30,123 bases of DNA from SAR202 cluster bacterium AC-647-N09_OGT_505m (GCA_009391225.1 VEXC01000013.1:1-30123), one strand, 5' to 3'; shown: positions 17,529-27,367, counted from the stretch's first letter. The notes: generated by a model not told the origin, from the letters alone. Made by a program: numbers and translations.

Positions 17529-18046
17529 TATCAGGCTCCAATATGTTTATCAGGGTAGCTACACATCTCAGTATAACGAGTACCCAGGCGAGACGTCTAT
17601 CTATGTTAGATGCAATAACTGGTTCGTTTGCACTATTATGCCCGGTCATATTAGATAGCATGGCCATAGGGATTCTGGGGAATCATGGGGGTCAAAGAAA
17701 GCCTTATGTCGACTTCCATCAACGCCACAATGCATGAAAATAACTCTACTTATATCATTGTTAATCCCAACATCATGGGAATGAGAAACCCATGGGACAT
17801 CATATTTGTTAAAGGCACATGTCCTAGATTCCTCGTAATCCCGACTTTCCCAGACTTCTTCGGTATGACATGTGGGCAATGTTTGACGGTATTTTTCTAC
17901 CAATGACATGTATAAATATACCTGCTTTGACAGGATAATCGCGTCTTGACCAGAGGCTATTCCAAACCCCATCTGGATTTTCGAAACCGGCTTCCAATCC
18001 AGCCGATTTAGGGATGGTACCTAGTGTATACTTTACACAAGCTAAG
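17529..18046. other. Intergenic region between divergent DUF1015 and pcrA genes
   Basis: About 520 bases without a convincing gene. It contains a short palindromic repeat (17816-17874). Near pcrA, TATACT occurs about 15-20 bases before the ATG at 18047, which would leave a very short leader. TTGACA occurs near 17926 without a matching -10. Confidence 0.4.
17816..17874. repeat. Palindromic intergenic repeat (copy 2)
   Basis: It begins CACATGTC (17816-17823) and ends GACATGTG (17867-17874), exact inverted ends. The right half resembles copy 3 near 20310 over about 30 bases (roughly three quarters identical), and the TAGATTCCTCG inside resembles the TAGATTCTTC arm of copy 1. Confidence 0.55.
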
Positions 18047-20224
18047 ATGGACATTCTTGAGGGACTTAACCAGCAACAAAAGGAGGCGGTAGAGACGGTA
18101 GATGGACCGTTGCTCATACTGGCAGGGCCAGGAAGCGGCAAGACCCGGGTCATTACCCACCGCATAGCCTATCTGGTCAGGGAGTGTGGCGTGAATCCCT
18201 ACCACATAGCTGCAGTCACCTTCACCAACAAGGCGGCCAGGGAAATGAGGGAGAGGCTGGAGCAGTTGATGGGCCGCCATGCCCAGGACCTGACTGTGGC
18301 AACCTTCCACTCCTTCTGCGCTATGATTCTGCGCAGGGAAGGCCACCATATCGGCTTGGACAGGGCTTTTGTAATCTACGACCAGGAGGACCAGCTTACT
18401 CTCATTAAGCGGGGCATGGAGACGGAGGAGGTAGACCCACAGCGCTTCTCGCCCAGGTCAATCCTGGCCGCCATATCCGGTGCCAAGAGCCAGCTAATCA
18501 ATGCGGAAACCTACCAATCAGGCCGTCCAGAGTACCTGAATGAAATCATTCACAGAGTATACAAGCGATACCAGGACTTGCTCCAGAGAAACAACGCGGT
18601 GGACTTCGATGACCTACTGCTCAATACATATACGCTTTTCAGGGACAACGACTCGGTGCTTGCGGAATATCAATCACGCTATATGCACCTGCTCATAGAC
18701 GAATTCCAGGACACCAACATAGCCCAGTACACCATCGCTCGTCAGATCTCAAGAAAGCATCGCAACATCTGTGTGGTGGGAGACCCAGACCAGTCCATCT
18801 ATTCCTGGCGCAACGCGGACATACGCAACATCATGTCCTTTCAAAAGGACTACCCTAAGGCTCGTATGGTCACTCTGGAGGAAAACTACCGCTCCACAGA
18901 GAACATACTGGAGGCAGCTCACGGGGTGATATCAGCCAACCGCCATAGGATCGACAAACCCTTGGTTACCAATAACCAGCGTGGTAAACCAGTGTTCATC
19001 GGAGAGGCCTACAACCCCGAAGAGGAAGCCCAACAGGTGCTGCGAGAGATAGAAAGGTTAAAGCGGGAGGATGGGCACAGCCTGGGTGAGTGCGCCATCA
19101 TGTACCGGGTAAACGCCCAATCCCGCGCCCTGGAGGAAGGATGCCTCAGATACGGCATTGCCTACAAGCTCATCGGAGGGCTCCGCTTCTACCAGCGTAA
19201 GGAAGTGAAGGACGTGATATCCTACCTAAGAGTTATCCACAACCCCTACGATGAAGTCAGCCTCTCCCGGGTGATTAACGTCCCTCCCAGGGGCATAGGC
19301 CAGCTGACAGTGAACCAACTGACCCAGGCGGCCCGCGCCGGGAGTATACCCCTATACTCTGCGATACAACTCCTGGCAGAGCAGCGGGACGAGGAGACCA
19401 ATAGCCCTTCTCGTGTTGGCCGCACATTCCAGGCGGTGTCTAGATTTCTCCACCTCATCAACGGGCTCATGCAGGATGCCCAGGAACTTGATGTCGCTGA
19501 GCTGATAGACGCGATTATGGAGCGTACTGGGTATAGGAATCACCTAATGGAAGACGGTGAGCGGGGCCGTGAGCGGTGGGAGAATGTGCAGGAGTTGCGC
19601 TCCACAGCCCAAGAGTTCCAGTATGCAGACCCAGGGGAAAAACTCACCGAGTTCCTGCAAGGAGTGGCACTGGTTTCCGACGTGGATACACTGAAAGAAG
19701 CCACAGACTCCATCACCTTGATCACCCTGCACCAAGCCAAGGGATTGGAGTTCCCGGTGGTGTTCATCGTTGGTCTTGAAGAAGGGCTGCTACCTCACAT
19801 ACGTTCCTTTGACGATCCCAATCAGATGGAGGAGGAGAGACGCCTGTTTTACGTGGGTATGACCCGTGCCAAGAACAAACTATACATTACCAGGGCATTT
19901 CGGCGGGGGTTCAGAGGCAACGGTAGCACCAACATGCCATCCCGCTTCCTAGGAGACGTTCCTCAACGCCTGGTGTCGCCACTGGGACAGGGAAAGAAAC
20001 AGGCCACCCCCCTTGGTCAACTACCCACCAGCTCCCCTACAGAGAAAATGACCAGCGCACCTCTCAAGGCCGGAGTACGAGTCCAACACTCCAAGTTCGG
20101 AGAGGGAATCGTGGTAAGCTGCGTGCCCACAGGCCAGGATCACGAAGTCACGGTGGCATTCATTGGGCAGTTTGGAATCAAGAGGCTACTCCTGAACTAC
20201 GCAGGCCTGGAGGTGGTTGGATAG
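18047..20224 (+). CDS. pcrA: UvrD/PcrA-type superfamily 1 DNA helicase
   Basis: A 3'-5' ATP-dependent DNA helicase for repair and replication-conflict resolution. The SF1A motifs occur in order: Q-motif LNQQQKEAV (7-15), Walker A AGPGSGKT (26-33), TFTNKAAREM, Walker B LIDEFQDTN, VVGDPDQSIYSWRNAD, LEENYRST, TLHQAKGLEFPVVF and RRLFYVGMTRAK. The C-terminus has the PcrA/UvrD tail VQHSKFGEGIVVS...LLLNYAGLEVV, the Tudor-like element that binds RNA polymerase in this family. The 725 residues fit. ATG 18047 (MDILEGLNQQQ) is the family-like start. The frame also opens at 18014. Neither has a good ribosome binding site. It stands alone, with leuS 180 bases downstream. Confidence 0.95.
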   Translation: MDILEGLNQQQKEAVETVDGPLLILAGPGSGKTRVITHRIAYLVRECGVNPYHIAAVTFTNKAAREMRERLEQLMGRHAQDLTVATFHSFCAMILRREGHHIGLDRAFVIYDQEDQLTLIKRGMETEEVDPQRFSPRSILAAISGAKSQLINAETYQSGRPEYLNEIIHRVYKRYQDLLQRNNAVDFDDLLLNTYTLFRDNDSVLAEYQSRYMHLLIDEFQDTNIAQYTIARQISRKHRNICVVGDPDQSIYSWRNADIRNIMSFQKDYPKARMVTLEENYRSTENILEAAHGVISANRHRIDKPLVTNNQRGKPVFIGEAYNPEEEAQQVLREIERLKREDGHSLGECAIMYRVNAQSRALEEGCLRYGIAYKLIGGLRFYQRKEVKDVISYLRVIHNPYDEVSLSRVINVPPRGIGQLTVNQLTQAARAGSIPLYSAIQLLAEQRDEETNSPSRVGRTFQAVSRFLHLINGLMQDAQELDVAELIDAIMERTGYRNHLMEDGERGRERWENVQELRSTAQEFQYADPGEKLTEFLQGVALVSDVDTLKEATDSITLITLHQAKGLEFPVVFIVGLEEGLLPHIRSFDDPNQMEEERRLFYVGMTRAKNKLYITRAFRRGFRGNGSTNMPSRFLGDVPQRLVSPLGQGKKQATPLGQLPTSSPTEKMTSAPLKAGVRVQHSKFGEGIVVSCVPTGQDHEVTVAFIGQFGIKRLLLNYAGLEVVG

Positions 20225-20307
20225 GGATACAATCGAAGGTGCTCACTGGTGGTTCGACTATGATAACCATAATACCGAGAGCTTACCAGGAAGCGAAATC
20301 TGCGCCT

Positions 20308-20340
20308 CGACTTTTCTGACTTCCCCAGAATGACATGTTG
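20308..20340. repeat. Intergenic repeat, partial copy 3
   Basis: Between pcrA and leuS, CGACTTTTCTGACTTCCCC followed by AGAATGACATGTT is, read on the minus strand, similar to the right half of the copy at 17816-17874. Only one end is present, so it is a decayed or partial copy. Confidence 0.4.
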
Positions 20341-20408
20341 GTAATCATGAATGGTATTTTCACAGAAATCACCAAACTAACAGAGATGGCCTCTACGGAG
20401 ATATGCCC

Positions 20409-22874
20409 ATGACCATACGTACCCCCGACCAGAGATACAACCCACAGGAGATGGATAGGAAGTGGCAGGAGCGGTGGAAGAAGGACAAGCTCTATGCGGT
20501 GAGAGAGGACAACCCTCGACCCAAATGGTACGAGCTTACCATGTATCCATACCCCTCTGGAGACCTCCACATAGGACACTGGTACGCAATGGCCCCTGCG
20601 GACGCACACGCTAGGTTCCGCCGAATGCAGGGGTATAACGTCCTCCACCCAATGGGCTTCGATGCCTTTGGCCTTCCGGCGGAGAACGCCGCCATCAGGC
20701 GGGGTATCCACCCTCACGTTTGGACTATGGGCAACATCGAGAATATGCGCCCACAGCTCAGCTCTATGGGGGCCATCTACGACTGGGAACGGGAGATTAT
20801 CTGCGCCCTGCCGGAGTACTACTCGTGGAACCAGTGGTTCTTTCTCCAGTTTTACAAGGCTGGACTAGCCTACCGTGCCAAGGCTACCGCCAACTGGTGC
20901 CCGTCATGCCAGACTGTGCTGGCCAACGAGCAGGTCGTGGACGGCAAGTGCGAGCGGTGCGAATCCCCAGTCTCTCGCCGAGACCTTGAGCAGTGGTTCC
21001 TGAGAATCACCAAGTACGCCGAGGAATTGCTAGACTACTCCAGTCTCCTGGATTGGCCCGAGAGAATCAAGTCTATGCAGACAAACTGGATAGGCCGCAG
21101 CGAAGGGGTAGAAATCAGTTTCGATATATCGGAGTATGGCCTGGAGGATGAATTCCGCACCTTCACCACCCGCATAGACACCATCTATGGTGTTACTTTT
21201 GTGGTCATGGCCCCGGAACACCCTCTAGTGGAGAAGCTAACCAGCCTGGAGCTACGTGGAGAGGTAGAGGCGTACGTTGAACAGGCCCGCCGCCAGACGG
21301 AGGTGGAACGCCTTTCAACGGAGCATGCGAAGACAGGTGTGTTCATCGGCGCCTTCGCCACCAACCGTCTCAACGAAGAACGGGTCCCCATCTTCATAGC
21401 CGACTACGCCCTACTGACATATGGCACTGGCATCGTCATGGGTGTCCCCGCCCACGATCAGCGGGACTTCGAGTTCGCCAAGAATTATAGCCTGGACATT
21501 CGGGTAGTTATCGCACCTCCCGGCTGGGAAGGCAAAGAGATGGAGCAGGCTCACGTGGAAGACGGTACGCAGGTAAACTCCGGCCAATTCGATGGACTTG
21601 ACTCGAAGGATAGCAAGGAGCGCATTGCTGACCACATCGAGGGCCAAGGTTGGGGACATCGCACCATATCCTACAGGCTACGGGACTGGCTCATCTCACG
21701 ACAGCGGTACTGGGGCACCCCAATCCCGGTCATATACTGCGAACAGTGCGGCATGGTCCCCGTACCGGAAGAGGACCTACCTGTGCTCCTACCAGAGGAC
21801 GCCAAGTTTAGGCCCACTGGGGAGTCGCCTCTGAAGTTCCACACGGAATTCCTCAACATCTCCTGCCCCAACTGCCACGGCCCCGCTCAGAGGGAGACGG
21901 ACACCATGGACACCTTCGTGGACTCCTCCTGGTACCATCTCCGCTACGCTAGCCCCCACTACGACCAAGGCCCATTCGACCCGACGGCGGTTAAGGAATG
22001 GCTTCCTGTGGATCAGTACACTGGAGGTGCCGAGCACGCTGTGATGCACCTGATGTACGCCCGGTTCTTCAACAAGGCGCTGCGAGACCTGGGATTGGTG
22101 GACTTCGACGAGCCGTACCTGCGTCTGTTCAACCAAGGTACCATCATCGCTGACCATCGCAAGATGAGCAAGTCCAGGGGCAACGTCATAACGCCTGATC
22201 CCTACGTGTTAGAGCTTGGCGCAGACGTAGTCCGAACCTACCTAATGTTCCTGGGGCCCTGGGAACAGGGTGGCGATTGGTCCGACGCCGGCATAAACGG
22301 CATGGCCCGATGGCTCAACCGTGTTTGGGACCTGTCCAACCGGGACACGGCGGCCCTGGGAGACAAGCCATCGGAGGATGAGGCGATTCGCTCCCTGCTG
22401 CGGATGACCCACAAAACCATCAAGAAGGTGGAGGACGATGGGGAGCGATTCAAGTTCAACACAGCCTTGGCATACATGATGGAGTTTACCAACTACCTGA
22501 ACAAGACTTGGGAGGAAGGCAATGTAGACCCCGCCACATGGCGGGATGCCATTGAAAAGCTGTTGCTACTCCTGGCCCCTATAGCACCTCACATCACCGA
22601 GGAGCTATGGGAGAGGACAGGGCATGACTACAGCATCCACAACCAGTTGCTGCCTAAATGGGACGAGGAGCTGGCCCGGGATCAGGAGATAACCCTAGTG
22701 GTCCAGGTCAACGGCAGAGTACGAGACCGCATTCAGGTGCCCACGGACATCAGAGACGATGAGGCCAAGCGCCTGGCCTTGGAAAGCCATCGCGTACAAC
22801 CCCACCTCGAAGGCAAGGAGATTCGAAAGGTAATATACGTCCCCAACCGCTTGGTGAACTTGGTTGTCGCGTAG
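20409..22874 (+). CDS. leuS: Leucyl-tRNA synthetase
   Basis: A class Ia synthetase charging tRNA-Leu. HIGH is present (GDLHIGHWYA, residues 54-57), and KMSKS is at 585-589 in DHRKMSKSRGNVI. A zinc-type pair CPSC...CERC lies in the first insert. The CP1 editing domain is complete, with TTRIDTIYGVTFVVMAPEHP and TYGTGIVMGVPAHDQRDFEF. The HMSYARFF-like anticodon-side motif appears as VMHLMYARFFNKAL. The C-terminal region ends with the usual VQVNGRVRD and FVPNRLVNIV-like segments. Two ATGs lie close together (20403 and 20409). GGAG at 20397-20400 is only 2 bases from the first but 8 from the second, so the second is chosen (821 residues). No T-box leader is visible upstream. Confidence 0.96.
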   Translation: MTIRTPDQRYNPQEMDRKWQERWKKDKLYAVREDNPRPKWYELTMYPYPSGDLHIGHWYAMAPADAHARFRRMQGYNVLHPMGFDAFGLPAENAAIRRGIHPHVWTMGNIENMRPQLSSMGAIYDWEREIICALPEYYSWNQWFFLQFYKAGLAYRAKATANWCPSCQTVLANEQVVDGKCERCESPVSRRDLEQWFLRITKYAEELLDYSSLLDWPERIKSMQTNWIGRSEGVEISFDISEYGLEDEFRTFTTRIDTIYGVTFVVMAPEHPLVEKLTSLELRGEVEAYVEQARRQTEVERLSTEHAKTGVFIGAFATNRLNEERVPIFIADYALLTYGTGIVMGVPAHDQRDFEFAKNYSLDIRVVIAPPGWEGKEMEQAHVEDGTQVNSGQFDGLDSKDSKERIADHIEGQGWGHRTISYRLRDWLISRQRYWGTPIPVIYCEQCGMVPVPEEDLPVLLPEDAKFRPTGESPLKFHTEFLNISCPNCHGPAQRETDTMDTFVDSSWYHLRYASPHYDQGPFDPTAVKEWLPVDQYTGGAEHAVMHLMYARFFNKALRDLGLVDFDEPYLRLFNQGTIIADHRKMSKSRGNVITPDPYVLELGADVVRTYLMFLGPWEQGGDWSDAGINGMARWLNRVWDLSNRDTAALGDKPSEDEAIRSLLRMTHKTIKKVEDDGERFKFNTALAYMMEFTNYLNKTWEEGNVDPATWRDAIEKLLLLLAPIAPHITEELWERTGHDYSIHNQLLPKWDEELARDQEITLVVQVNGRVRDRIQVPTDIRDDEAKRLALESHRVQPHLEGKEIRKVIYVPNRLVNLVVA

Positions 22875-23323
22875 CGGGTGTGTTGCTCAGGTAATTCCTT
22901 ATTCATGCAGCAAAAGGCCGTCTCGCTGTGCCAGCGGACTATACCAGACTTCGGCGACGTCACACACTGTAGAGGCTTACTAGTAGCTCACCTAACCCAG
23001 CACAAATCTCCACGCTGTCAACCATAGCCTCCCAGGACTTTCCGTCCACCAAGCTAGGCTTTCCCAAAACGCGCTGGCGCAGTAAGTCTACGTTATCCTC
23101 CACTGACTGGGCATCGGGGTGTACAGCAGAAGTGTATCTTGGCAGGATAGATACGTGTTACGTAGAAGTCGCAGCAGAATCATTACAGGCCACGAGCATC
23201 AACGCCAGAGCCGATAGAACATGACACCTCCTTGGCGTGGCGCTGGCATTATATACAAGACAAACACTAGCTTTACATATTCCCAACCAGCCTGCAAAAT
23301 GAGGTGTGGAAACTGAAAACAGA
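22875..23323. other. Intergenic region between leuS and the arsenate reductase-type gene
   Basis: About 450 bases. The only content I can support is the minus-strand remnant of a small lipoprotein-like gene (22960-23222). A TATAAT-type box precedes it on the minus strand, near 23248-23253. No clear terminator for leuS is seen. Confidence 0.45.
22960..23222 (-). pseudogene. Remnant of a small lipoprotein gene
   Basis: On the minus strand, a strong ribosome binding site (AAGGAGG, 23227-23233) precedes an ATG at 23222 that stops after seven codons. One frame over, the sequence reads VLSALALMLVAC-NDSAATST, a signal peptide core with a lipobox (LVAC), and then hits TAA. The same frame continues past the TAA with protein-like sequence (HVSILPRYTSAVHPDAQSVE, then DNVDLLRQRVLGKPSLVDG and WEAMVDSVEICAGLGELLVS) to TGA at 22960. 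One frameshift and one stop thus separate a start, a lipoprotein signal and an amphipathic tail of about 65 residues. The complete protein would be about 85 residues and exported. I do not recognise its family. It could also be chance, but the lipobox and the long tail in one frame argue for a real ancestor. Confidence 0.45.
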
Positions 23324-23746
23324 ATGAGTAGCAAGATGAAAAACATCCTCTTCGTATGCGTCCACAACTCAGGCCGCAGCCAGATGGCGGAAGCCTTCTT
23401 CAACCACTTCGCCAATGGCAGGGCCTCAGCACTCTCCGCCGGCACTCAGCCCAGCGATTATGTCAACCCCACTGTAATACAGGCTATGGCCGAATTGAAC
23501 ATGGACATATCCACCAATCAGCCACAGATATTGACCCAGAACATGCTAGATGCAGCCGAGCGGGTCATCACCATGGGCTGCAACGTTGAGGAGGCGTGCC
23601 CTGCCAACATGGTGGTCACAGAGGATTGGGCACTTGAAGACCCAAATAGGAAGCCACTGGAGAGGGTCAGGGAGATTCGGAACGCGGTACGACTGAGAGT
23701 AGAGAAGTTGATAGGACAGCTGGTACTTTTCCCAGAGGACAAGTGA
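23324..23746 (+). CDS. arsC: Low-molecular-weight phosphatase-type arsenate reductase
   Basis: It belongs to the low-molecular-weight tyrosine phosphatase fold, arsenate-reductase branch (thioredoxin-coupled type). The P-loop is VCVHNSGRSQMAEAF, with nucleophile Cys12 and Arg18 (C-x5-R). The two additional cysteines of the redox relay are Cys86 and Cys92 in MGCNVEEACPA. The acid loop is WALEDP. All three cysteines of the B. subtilis ArsC-type mechanism are present, so arsenate reduction is more likely than phosphatase activity. The frame opens with GTG at 23306. ATG 23324 (MSSKMKN) and ATG 23336 (MKNILFVC, most family-like) are alternatives. No arsenite pump gene is next to it, and the ArsR remnant is 22 kb away. 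Confidence 0.88.
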   Translation: MSSKMKNILFVCVHNSGRSQMAEAFFNHFANGRASALSAGTQPSDYVNPTVIQAMAELNMDISTNQPQILTQNMLDAAERVITMGCNVEEACPANMVVTEDWALEDPNRKPLERVREIRNAVRLRVEKLIGQLVLFPEDK

Positions 23747-23896
23747 AAGACGGCGATTCGCTCGCAAGGTTCGACGGACTCACCACGAGGAAGCAGGACA
23801 CAACCTGCACCTACAATAACCCACTCTGCAATGGTCTGGCGCGCGGAGTTTGAATCCACCTAGACTAGTGTGCACGTCGAATAGAATGGGGTTTCC

Positions 23897-24634
23897 CTAG
23901 GACTCGCCAGACTTCAGAGCCTTGGACAGCCCCCCCAGTCGTAGCCTCAGCAGACCCTTGAGGTCCTCACTAGCTGTTTTGACGATATTGACCCGACTGT
24001 CTGGGTCATCCACCCACTTCACCGGAACGTCCGTGATGCGAAACCCGCCCTTCTCAGCCAGAATCAGTAGCTCTGAGTCGAAGAACCAGGCCTGGTCTTC
24101 TACCCTGGGAATCAGATACTGGGCCGCCCGTCTGCTGATGGCCTTGAATCCGCACTGTGCATCGGAGAACTTGGTGAAGAACATCGCCTTTATTATCAGG
24201 TTATAGGTACGAGAGGTAATCTCTCTCTTCAACGTGCGCTTCTCTACCACAGATCCCTTCATCAGCCGAGAGCCTATAGCCAGTTCGAAACCATCTTCTC
24301 CGATGGCACGTACCAACGGAGGAAAGGCACCCAGGTCTGTGGACAGGTCCACGTCCATATAGGTGAGGATATCGGCGTCACTTTCCAGCCATGCCTTGCG
24401 GAGCGCCCTACCTCTGCCCCTGATCTCCAGACGAGTCCTACTCACCTCCGGATACTCCTGGGAAAGCGTCTCAGCGATGTCCGGAGTGTGGTCGGTGGAG
24501 CCATTATCGGCAATGACGATGCGAAATGAATATGGAGAGTGCCCCTCTAAGAACCTACGGAGAGAATCCACACACTTTGGTAAGGCCTTTTCTTCGTTGA
24601 GTACCGGGATAACTACGTCTACCACTAGAGTCAT
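23897..24634 (-). CDS. Family 2 glycosyltransferase (dolichyl-phosphate glucosyltransferase-like)
   Basis: A GT-A fold glycosyltransferase of 245 residues that transfers sugars to polyprenyl-phosphate or similar acceptors. The sequence begins VVDVVIPVLNEEKALPKCV, the nucleotide-binding start, followed by VIADNGSTDHTPDIA. The metal-binding DxD is Asp94/Asp96 in TYMDVDLSTDLG. SDAQCGFKAISR and WFFDSELLILAEKGGF are the hallmarks of the eukaryotic ALG5-like subgroup, also found in bacteria, and VKWVDDPDSRV ends that region. No membrane segment is visible, unlike full-length DPM-type proteins. Without a partner such as a C-terminal transmembrane synthase or flippase nearby, the acceptor is unknown. 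The ATG at 24634 has no strong ribosome binding site. Confidence 0.88.
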   Translation of the reverse strand: MTLVVDVVIPVLNEEKALPKCVDSLRRFLEGHSPYSFRIVIADNGSTDHTPDIAETLSQEYPEVSRTRLEIRGRGRALRKAWLESDADILTYMDVDLSTDLGAFPPLVRAIGEDGFELAIGSRLMKGSVVEKRTLKREITSRTYNLIIKAMFFTKFSDAQCGFKAISRRAAQYLIPRVEDQAWFFDSELLILAEKGGFRITDVPVKWVDDPDSRVNIVKTASEDLKGLLRLRLGGLSKALKSGES

Positions 24635-24680
24635 GAAGAGAGCCTAACGTTTCTTATTATCGGAGCAAGAAGTGGCTTGG

Positions 24681-24798
24681 ACTGTCATGCTGAATCCTTC
24701 GTCACTGCCTAGGATGCACTTCCTGAGAAATCTCGAGAGCAAATAGCTTCGTCCGCCAGTTTCCTAGTCCCGATACATAGGAGTTCGGAATGACATTG
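24681..24798. repeat. Intergenic repeat, copy 4
   Basis: It starts ACTGTCATGCTGAATC (24681) and ends GTTCGGAATGACATTGG (24783-24799). The ends are imperfect inverted repeats (TGTCATGCTGA against TGTCATTCCGA, 9 of 11). It fills most of the gap between purH and the glycosyltransferase gene. Inner sequence is not well conserved with the other copies. Confidence 0.5.
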
Positions 24799-24823
24799 GT
24801 AACGGTTACGCTGGTTCGCCACT

Positions 24824-26344
24824 CTAGTGCCTGAAGTGCCGCACGCCGGTTACGACCATGGCCAAGCCCAAACGATTGGCCGCGTCTATCACCTCTCCGT
24901 CTCGAATAGATCCGCCAGGCTGCACCACAGCGGTGATGCCACCTTCAGCCGCCGCCTCCACACCATCGGCAAAAGGAAAGAAGGCGTCTGAGGCCAGCAC
25001 TGCACCCTGAGAGGCCTCCCCTGCAGCCTTGAGAGAGAGTTGAACGCTGATAATCCGATTGGGCTGCCCAGCGCCCATGCCCAACAGGGCTTGACCCTTA
25101 ACGACCACGATGGCGTTGGACTTGACGTGTTTCACGGCTCTCCAGGCGAAGGCCAGATCCAAGAACTCTTCCTGGGTTGGCTTGCGCTCTGTAACCACCT
25201 CCCAGTCCTGCGGATCTTCTTCCAGAATGTCCGGAGTCTGCATCAGCACCCCACCCGAGACCTGGCGAACCTCCCAGCCACTGCCACTCTGTACTCCCGC
25301 GTCTCCCAAAGCCAAAATACGCAAATCTCGCTTCTTCTTCAGTATCTCCAGAGCAGATGGCTCGAAGGCTGGGGCTATGACAATCTCGTAGAAGACTTGG
25401 CGCATGGCCTCTGCGGCCTCTCTAGTAAGCAGACGATTGAAGGCCACGATTCCTCCGAAAGCAGAAACTGGATCGCCGGAGAATGCACGCCGATAGGCCT
25501 CTGCCTGGTCTTGGTGGCATGCCAGTCCACAGGTGTTGGTGTGCTTAATCACGGCGGCCGCGGGCTCCCGGAAATCCGCCACCGCTCGCCAAGCGGCATC
25601 AGCATCCAGTATGTTGTTGAAGGAAAGCTCCTTGCCATGAAGCTGCTTTGCACCAGCAATACCAGAGGGAAAGGAGTCGCCGTAGAAAGCTGCCTGCTGA
25701 TGGGGGTTTTCACCGTATCGCAGGTCGTATAGCCTACTATACCCCAGTGTCAACTCCTGGCCGAGGTCGTCATTCTGATTCCGCAAGTACTGGGCTATAA
25801 TGGTGTCGTAGAGGGCCACATGTTGAAAGGCCTTGTAAGCCAACCTCTGCCTTTCTTCGATGGTCAGTCCCCCATCGGCCATGCGCTCCACAACCCAGGG
25901 ATAGTCCGTTGGGTTCACCACAACAGTGACAAACGGGAAGTTCTTGGCCGCGGCCCGAATCATGGTGGGACCACCTATATCTATGTTCTCCAGCGCATCG
26001 TCCAAGCTTACTCCCGGCCTAGCAATGGTAGCAGCGAATGGGTACAGATTCACCGCCACAAGATCTATGGTATCCATCTGGAGGGATGTCAACTCCGACA
26101 CGTGCTCCGGCTTGTCACGCCGGGCCAGGATACCACCGTGGACGATAGGGTGCAGGGTCTTCACTCGGCCGTCCAGAATCTCCGGAGAGCCTGTGAGATC
26201 CGAGACTTGCTGGACAGGCAGGCCAGCCTCGCTGAGGGCCTGATGGGTACCACCAGTGCTGACCAGGTTCATGCCCATCCCCTGCAGACTGCGAGCGAAC
26301 TCCACAACACCTGTCTTGTCGTATACGCTGAGCAATGCTTTCAT
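24824..26344 (-). CDS. purH: Bifunctional AICAR transformylase / IMP cyclohydrolase
   Basis: PurH performs the last two steps of IMP synthesis. The N-terminal IMP cyclohydrolase domain (about 1-190) shows [33 protein letters not shown] and [17 protein letters not shown]. The C-terminal AICAR formyltransferase domain shows [28 protein letters not shown] and the catalytic Lys267-His268 in [10 protein letters not shown] (family form K-H-x-N-P-C-G, with Thr in place of Pro). It also has [12 protein letters not shown] and the typical end [11 protein letters not shown]. The 506 residues match. ATG 26344 is 3 bases after the purM stop, so it is cotranscribed with purF and purM. Confidence 0.97.
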   Translation of the reverse strand: MKALLSVYDKTGVVEFARSLQGMGMNLVSTGGTHQALSEAGLPVQQVSDLTGSPEILDGRVKTLHPIVHGGILARRDKPEHVSELTSLQMDTIDLVAVNLYPFAATIARPGVSLDDALENIDIGGPTMIRAAAKNFPFVTVVVNPTDYPWVVERMADGGLTIEERQRLAYKAFQHVALYDTIIAQYLRNQNDDLGQELTLGYSRLYDLRYGENPHQQAAFYGDSFPSGIAGAKQLHGKELSFNNILDADAAWRAVADFREPAAAVIKHTNTCGLACHQDQAEAYRRAFSGDPVSAFGGIVAFNRLLTREAAEAMRQVFYEIVIAPAFEPSALEILKKKRDLRILALGDAGVQSGSGWEVRQVSGGVLMQTPDILEEDPQDWEVVTERKPTQEEFLDLAFAWRAVKHVKSNAIVVVKGQALLGMGAGQPNRIISVQLSLKAAGEASQGAVLASDAFFPFADGVEAAAEGGITAVVQPGGSIRDGEVIDAANRLGLAMVVTGVRHFRH

Positions 26345-26347
26345 GGA

Positions 26348-27358
26348 TTACCTCGATAGAACCACTTCATCGCCTTTCACTACCTCTCCAACCACCACCG
26401 CTTCAGGCACCAAGTGGCGCACCTCATCCGATTTCTCGGGAGCGCACGCCAGCACCATACCAATGCCCATGTTGAACACCCGAAACATCTCATCCCTCTC
26501 CACTTGGCCTGCCTCCTGAATCATACCAAAAATGGGAGGAATCTCCCACGTAGATGTATCGAACCACGCCCCCAACCCTTTGGGCAAAACCCTGGGCACA
26601 TTCTCAGGCAAGCCTCCCCCGGTGATGTGCGCCATGCCCTTAATGAGGTGCAGCACTGGCTCCAGCAGTGGGTAGTAGCAGCGATGGGGCTCCATAAGAG
26701 CGTCCCACAGGGTCATACCCAACTCTGGAAAGGTATGATCCAGGGCCGAGGGGTCATCCTCCAACAAGAATACCCTCCGTGCCAGGGAGTAACCATTGGT
26801 GTGCAGACCATTGGATGGTATACCAAGCAACACATCGCCCAGGGCAATGGTGGAGCCATCCAAAATGGCGTCCTTCTCCACCACGCCTACGGCGAAGCCC
26901 GCCAAATCGAACCCATTCTCCGGGTAGATACCAGGCAGTTCAGCCGTCTCACCGCCTATGAGGGAACACCCCACCGCCTCACACGCCCGGGCAACGCCCT
27001 TCACCAAAGCCTCAGCCATTTCAGGTACCAGGTGGCCTACGCCAATGTAATCCAGAAAGAAAATTGGTTTCGCACCGCAAGTAAAGACATCGTTGACACA
27101 GTGGTTCACCACATCCAAGCCCACAGTGTCAAAGCGGCCCATCAAGGTGGCAATCTTCAGCTTGGTGCCCGGGGAGTCGGTGCTGGAAACCAGCACAGGA
27201 TCATTGTAGCCTCTGAGTTGGTACATACCACCGAAAAAACCTACGCCACCCAGCACTTCAGGCTGAAGCGTCTTAGACGCCAGAGCCTTGATAGACTCTT
27301 TGGTTTTCTGCGCCGCTCGATGGTCAACCCCGGCGGCAAGGTAGGTCTCACCAGGCAT
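26348..27358 (-). CDS. purM: Phosphoribosylformylglycinamidine cyclo-ligase
   Basis: PurM (AIR synthetase) closes the imidazole ring in purine synthesis, using ATP. The N-terminal loop is VLVSSTDSPGTKLKIATLMG, corresponding to the family's GTDGVGTKLK; here the Asp-Gly-Val-Gly is Asp-Ser-Pro-Gly. The conserved HCVNDVFTCGAKPIFFLDYIG, LIGGETAELPG and HITGGGLPENVPRVLP follow. The 336 residues fit. It is 9 bases after purF and 3 before purH. The loop substitution is unusual but the rest of the protein is well kept, and its order in the operon is the common one. The ATG at 27358 is the only good start. Confidence 0.95.
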   Translation of the reverse strand: MPGETYLAAGVDHRAAQKTKESIKALASKTLQPEVLGGVGFFGGMYQLRGYNDPVLVSSTDSPGTKLKIATLMGRFDTVGLDVVNHCVNDVFTCGAKPIFFLDYIGVGHLVPEMAEALVKGVARACEAVGCSLIGGETAELPGIYPENGFDLAGFAVGVVEKDAILDGSTIALGDVLLGIPSNGLHTNGYSLARRVFLLEDDPSALDHTFPELGMTLWDALMEPHRCYYPLLEPVLHLIKGMAHITGGGLPENVPRVLPKGLGAWFDTSTWEIPPIFGMIQEAGQVERDEMFRVFNMGIGMVLACAPEKSDEVRHLVPEAVVVGEVVKGDEVVLSR

Positions 27359-27367
27359 AATTCCTCA

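Noticed and set aside
23306..23746. ArsC and the ArsR-like gene as one arsenic-resistance operon
   Set aside because: They lie 22 kb apart with many housekeeping genes between them, and no arsenite transporter is present.
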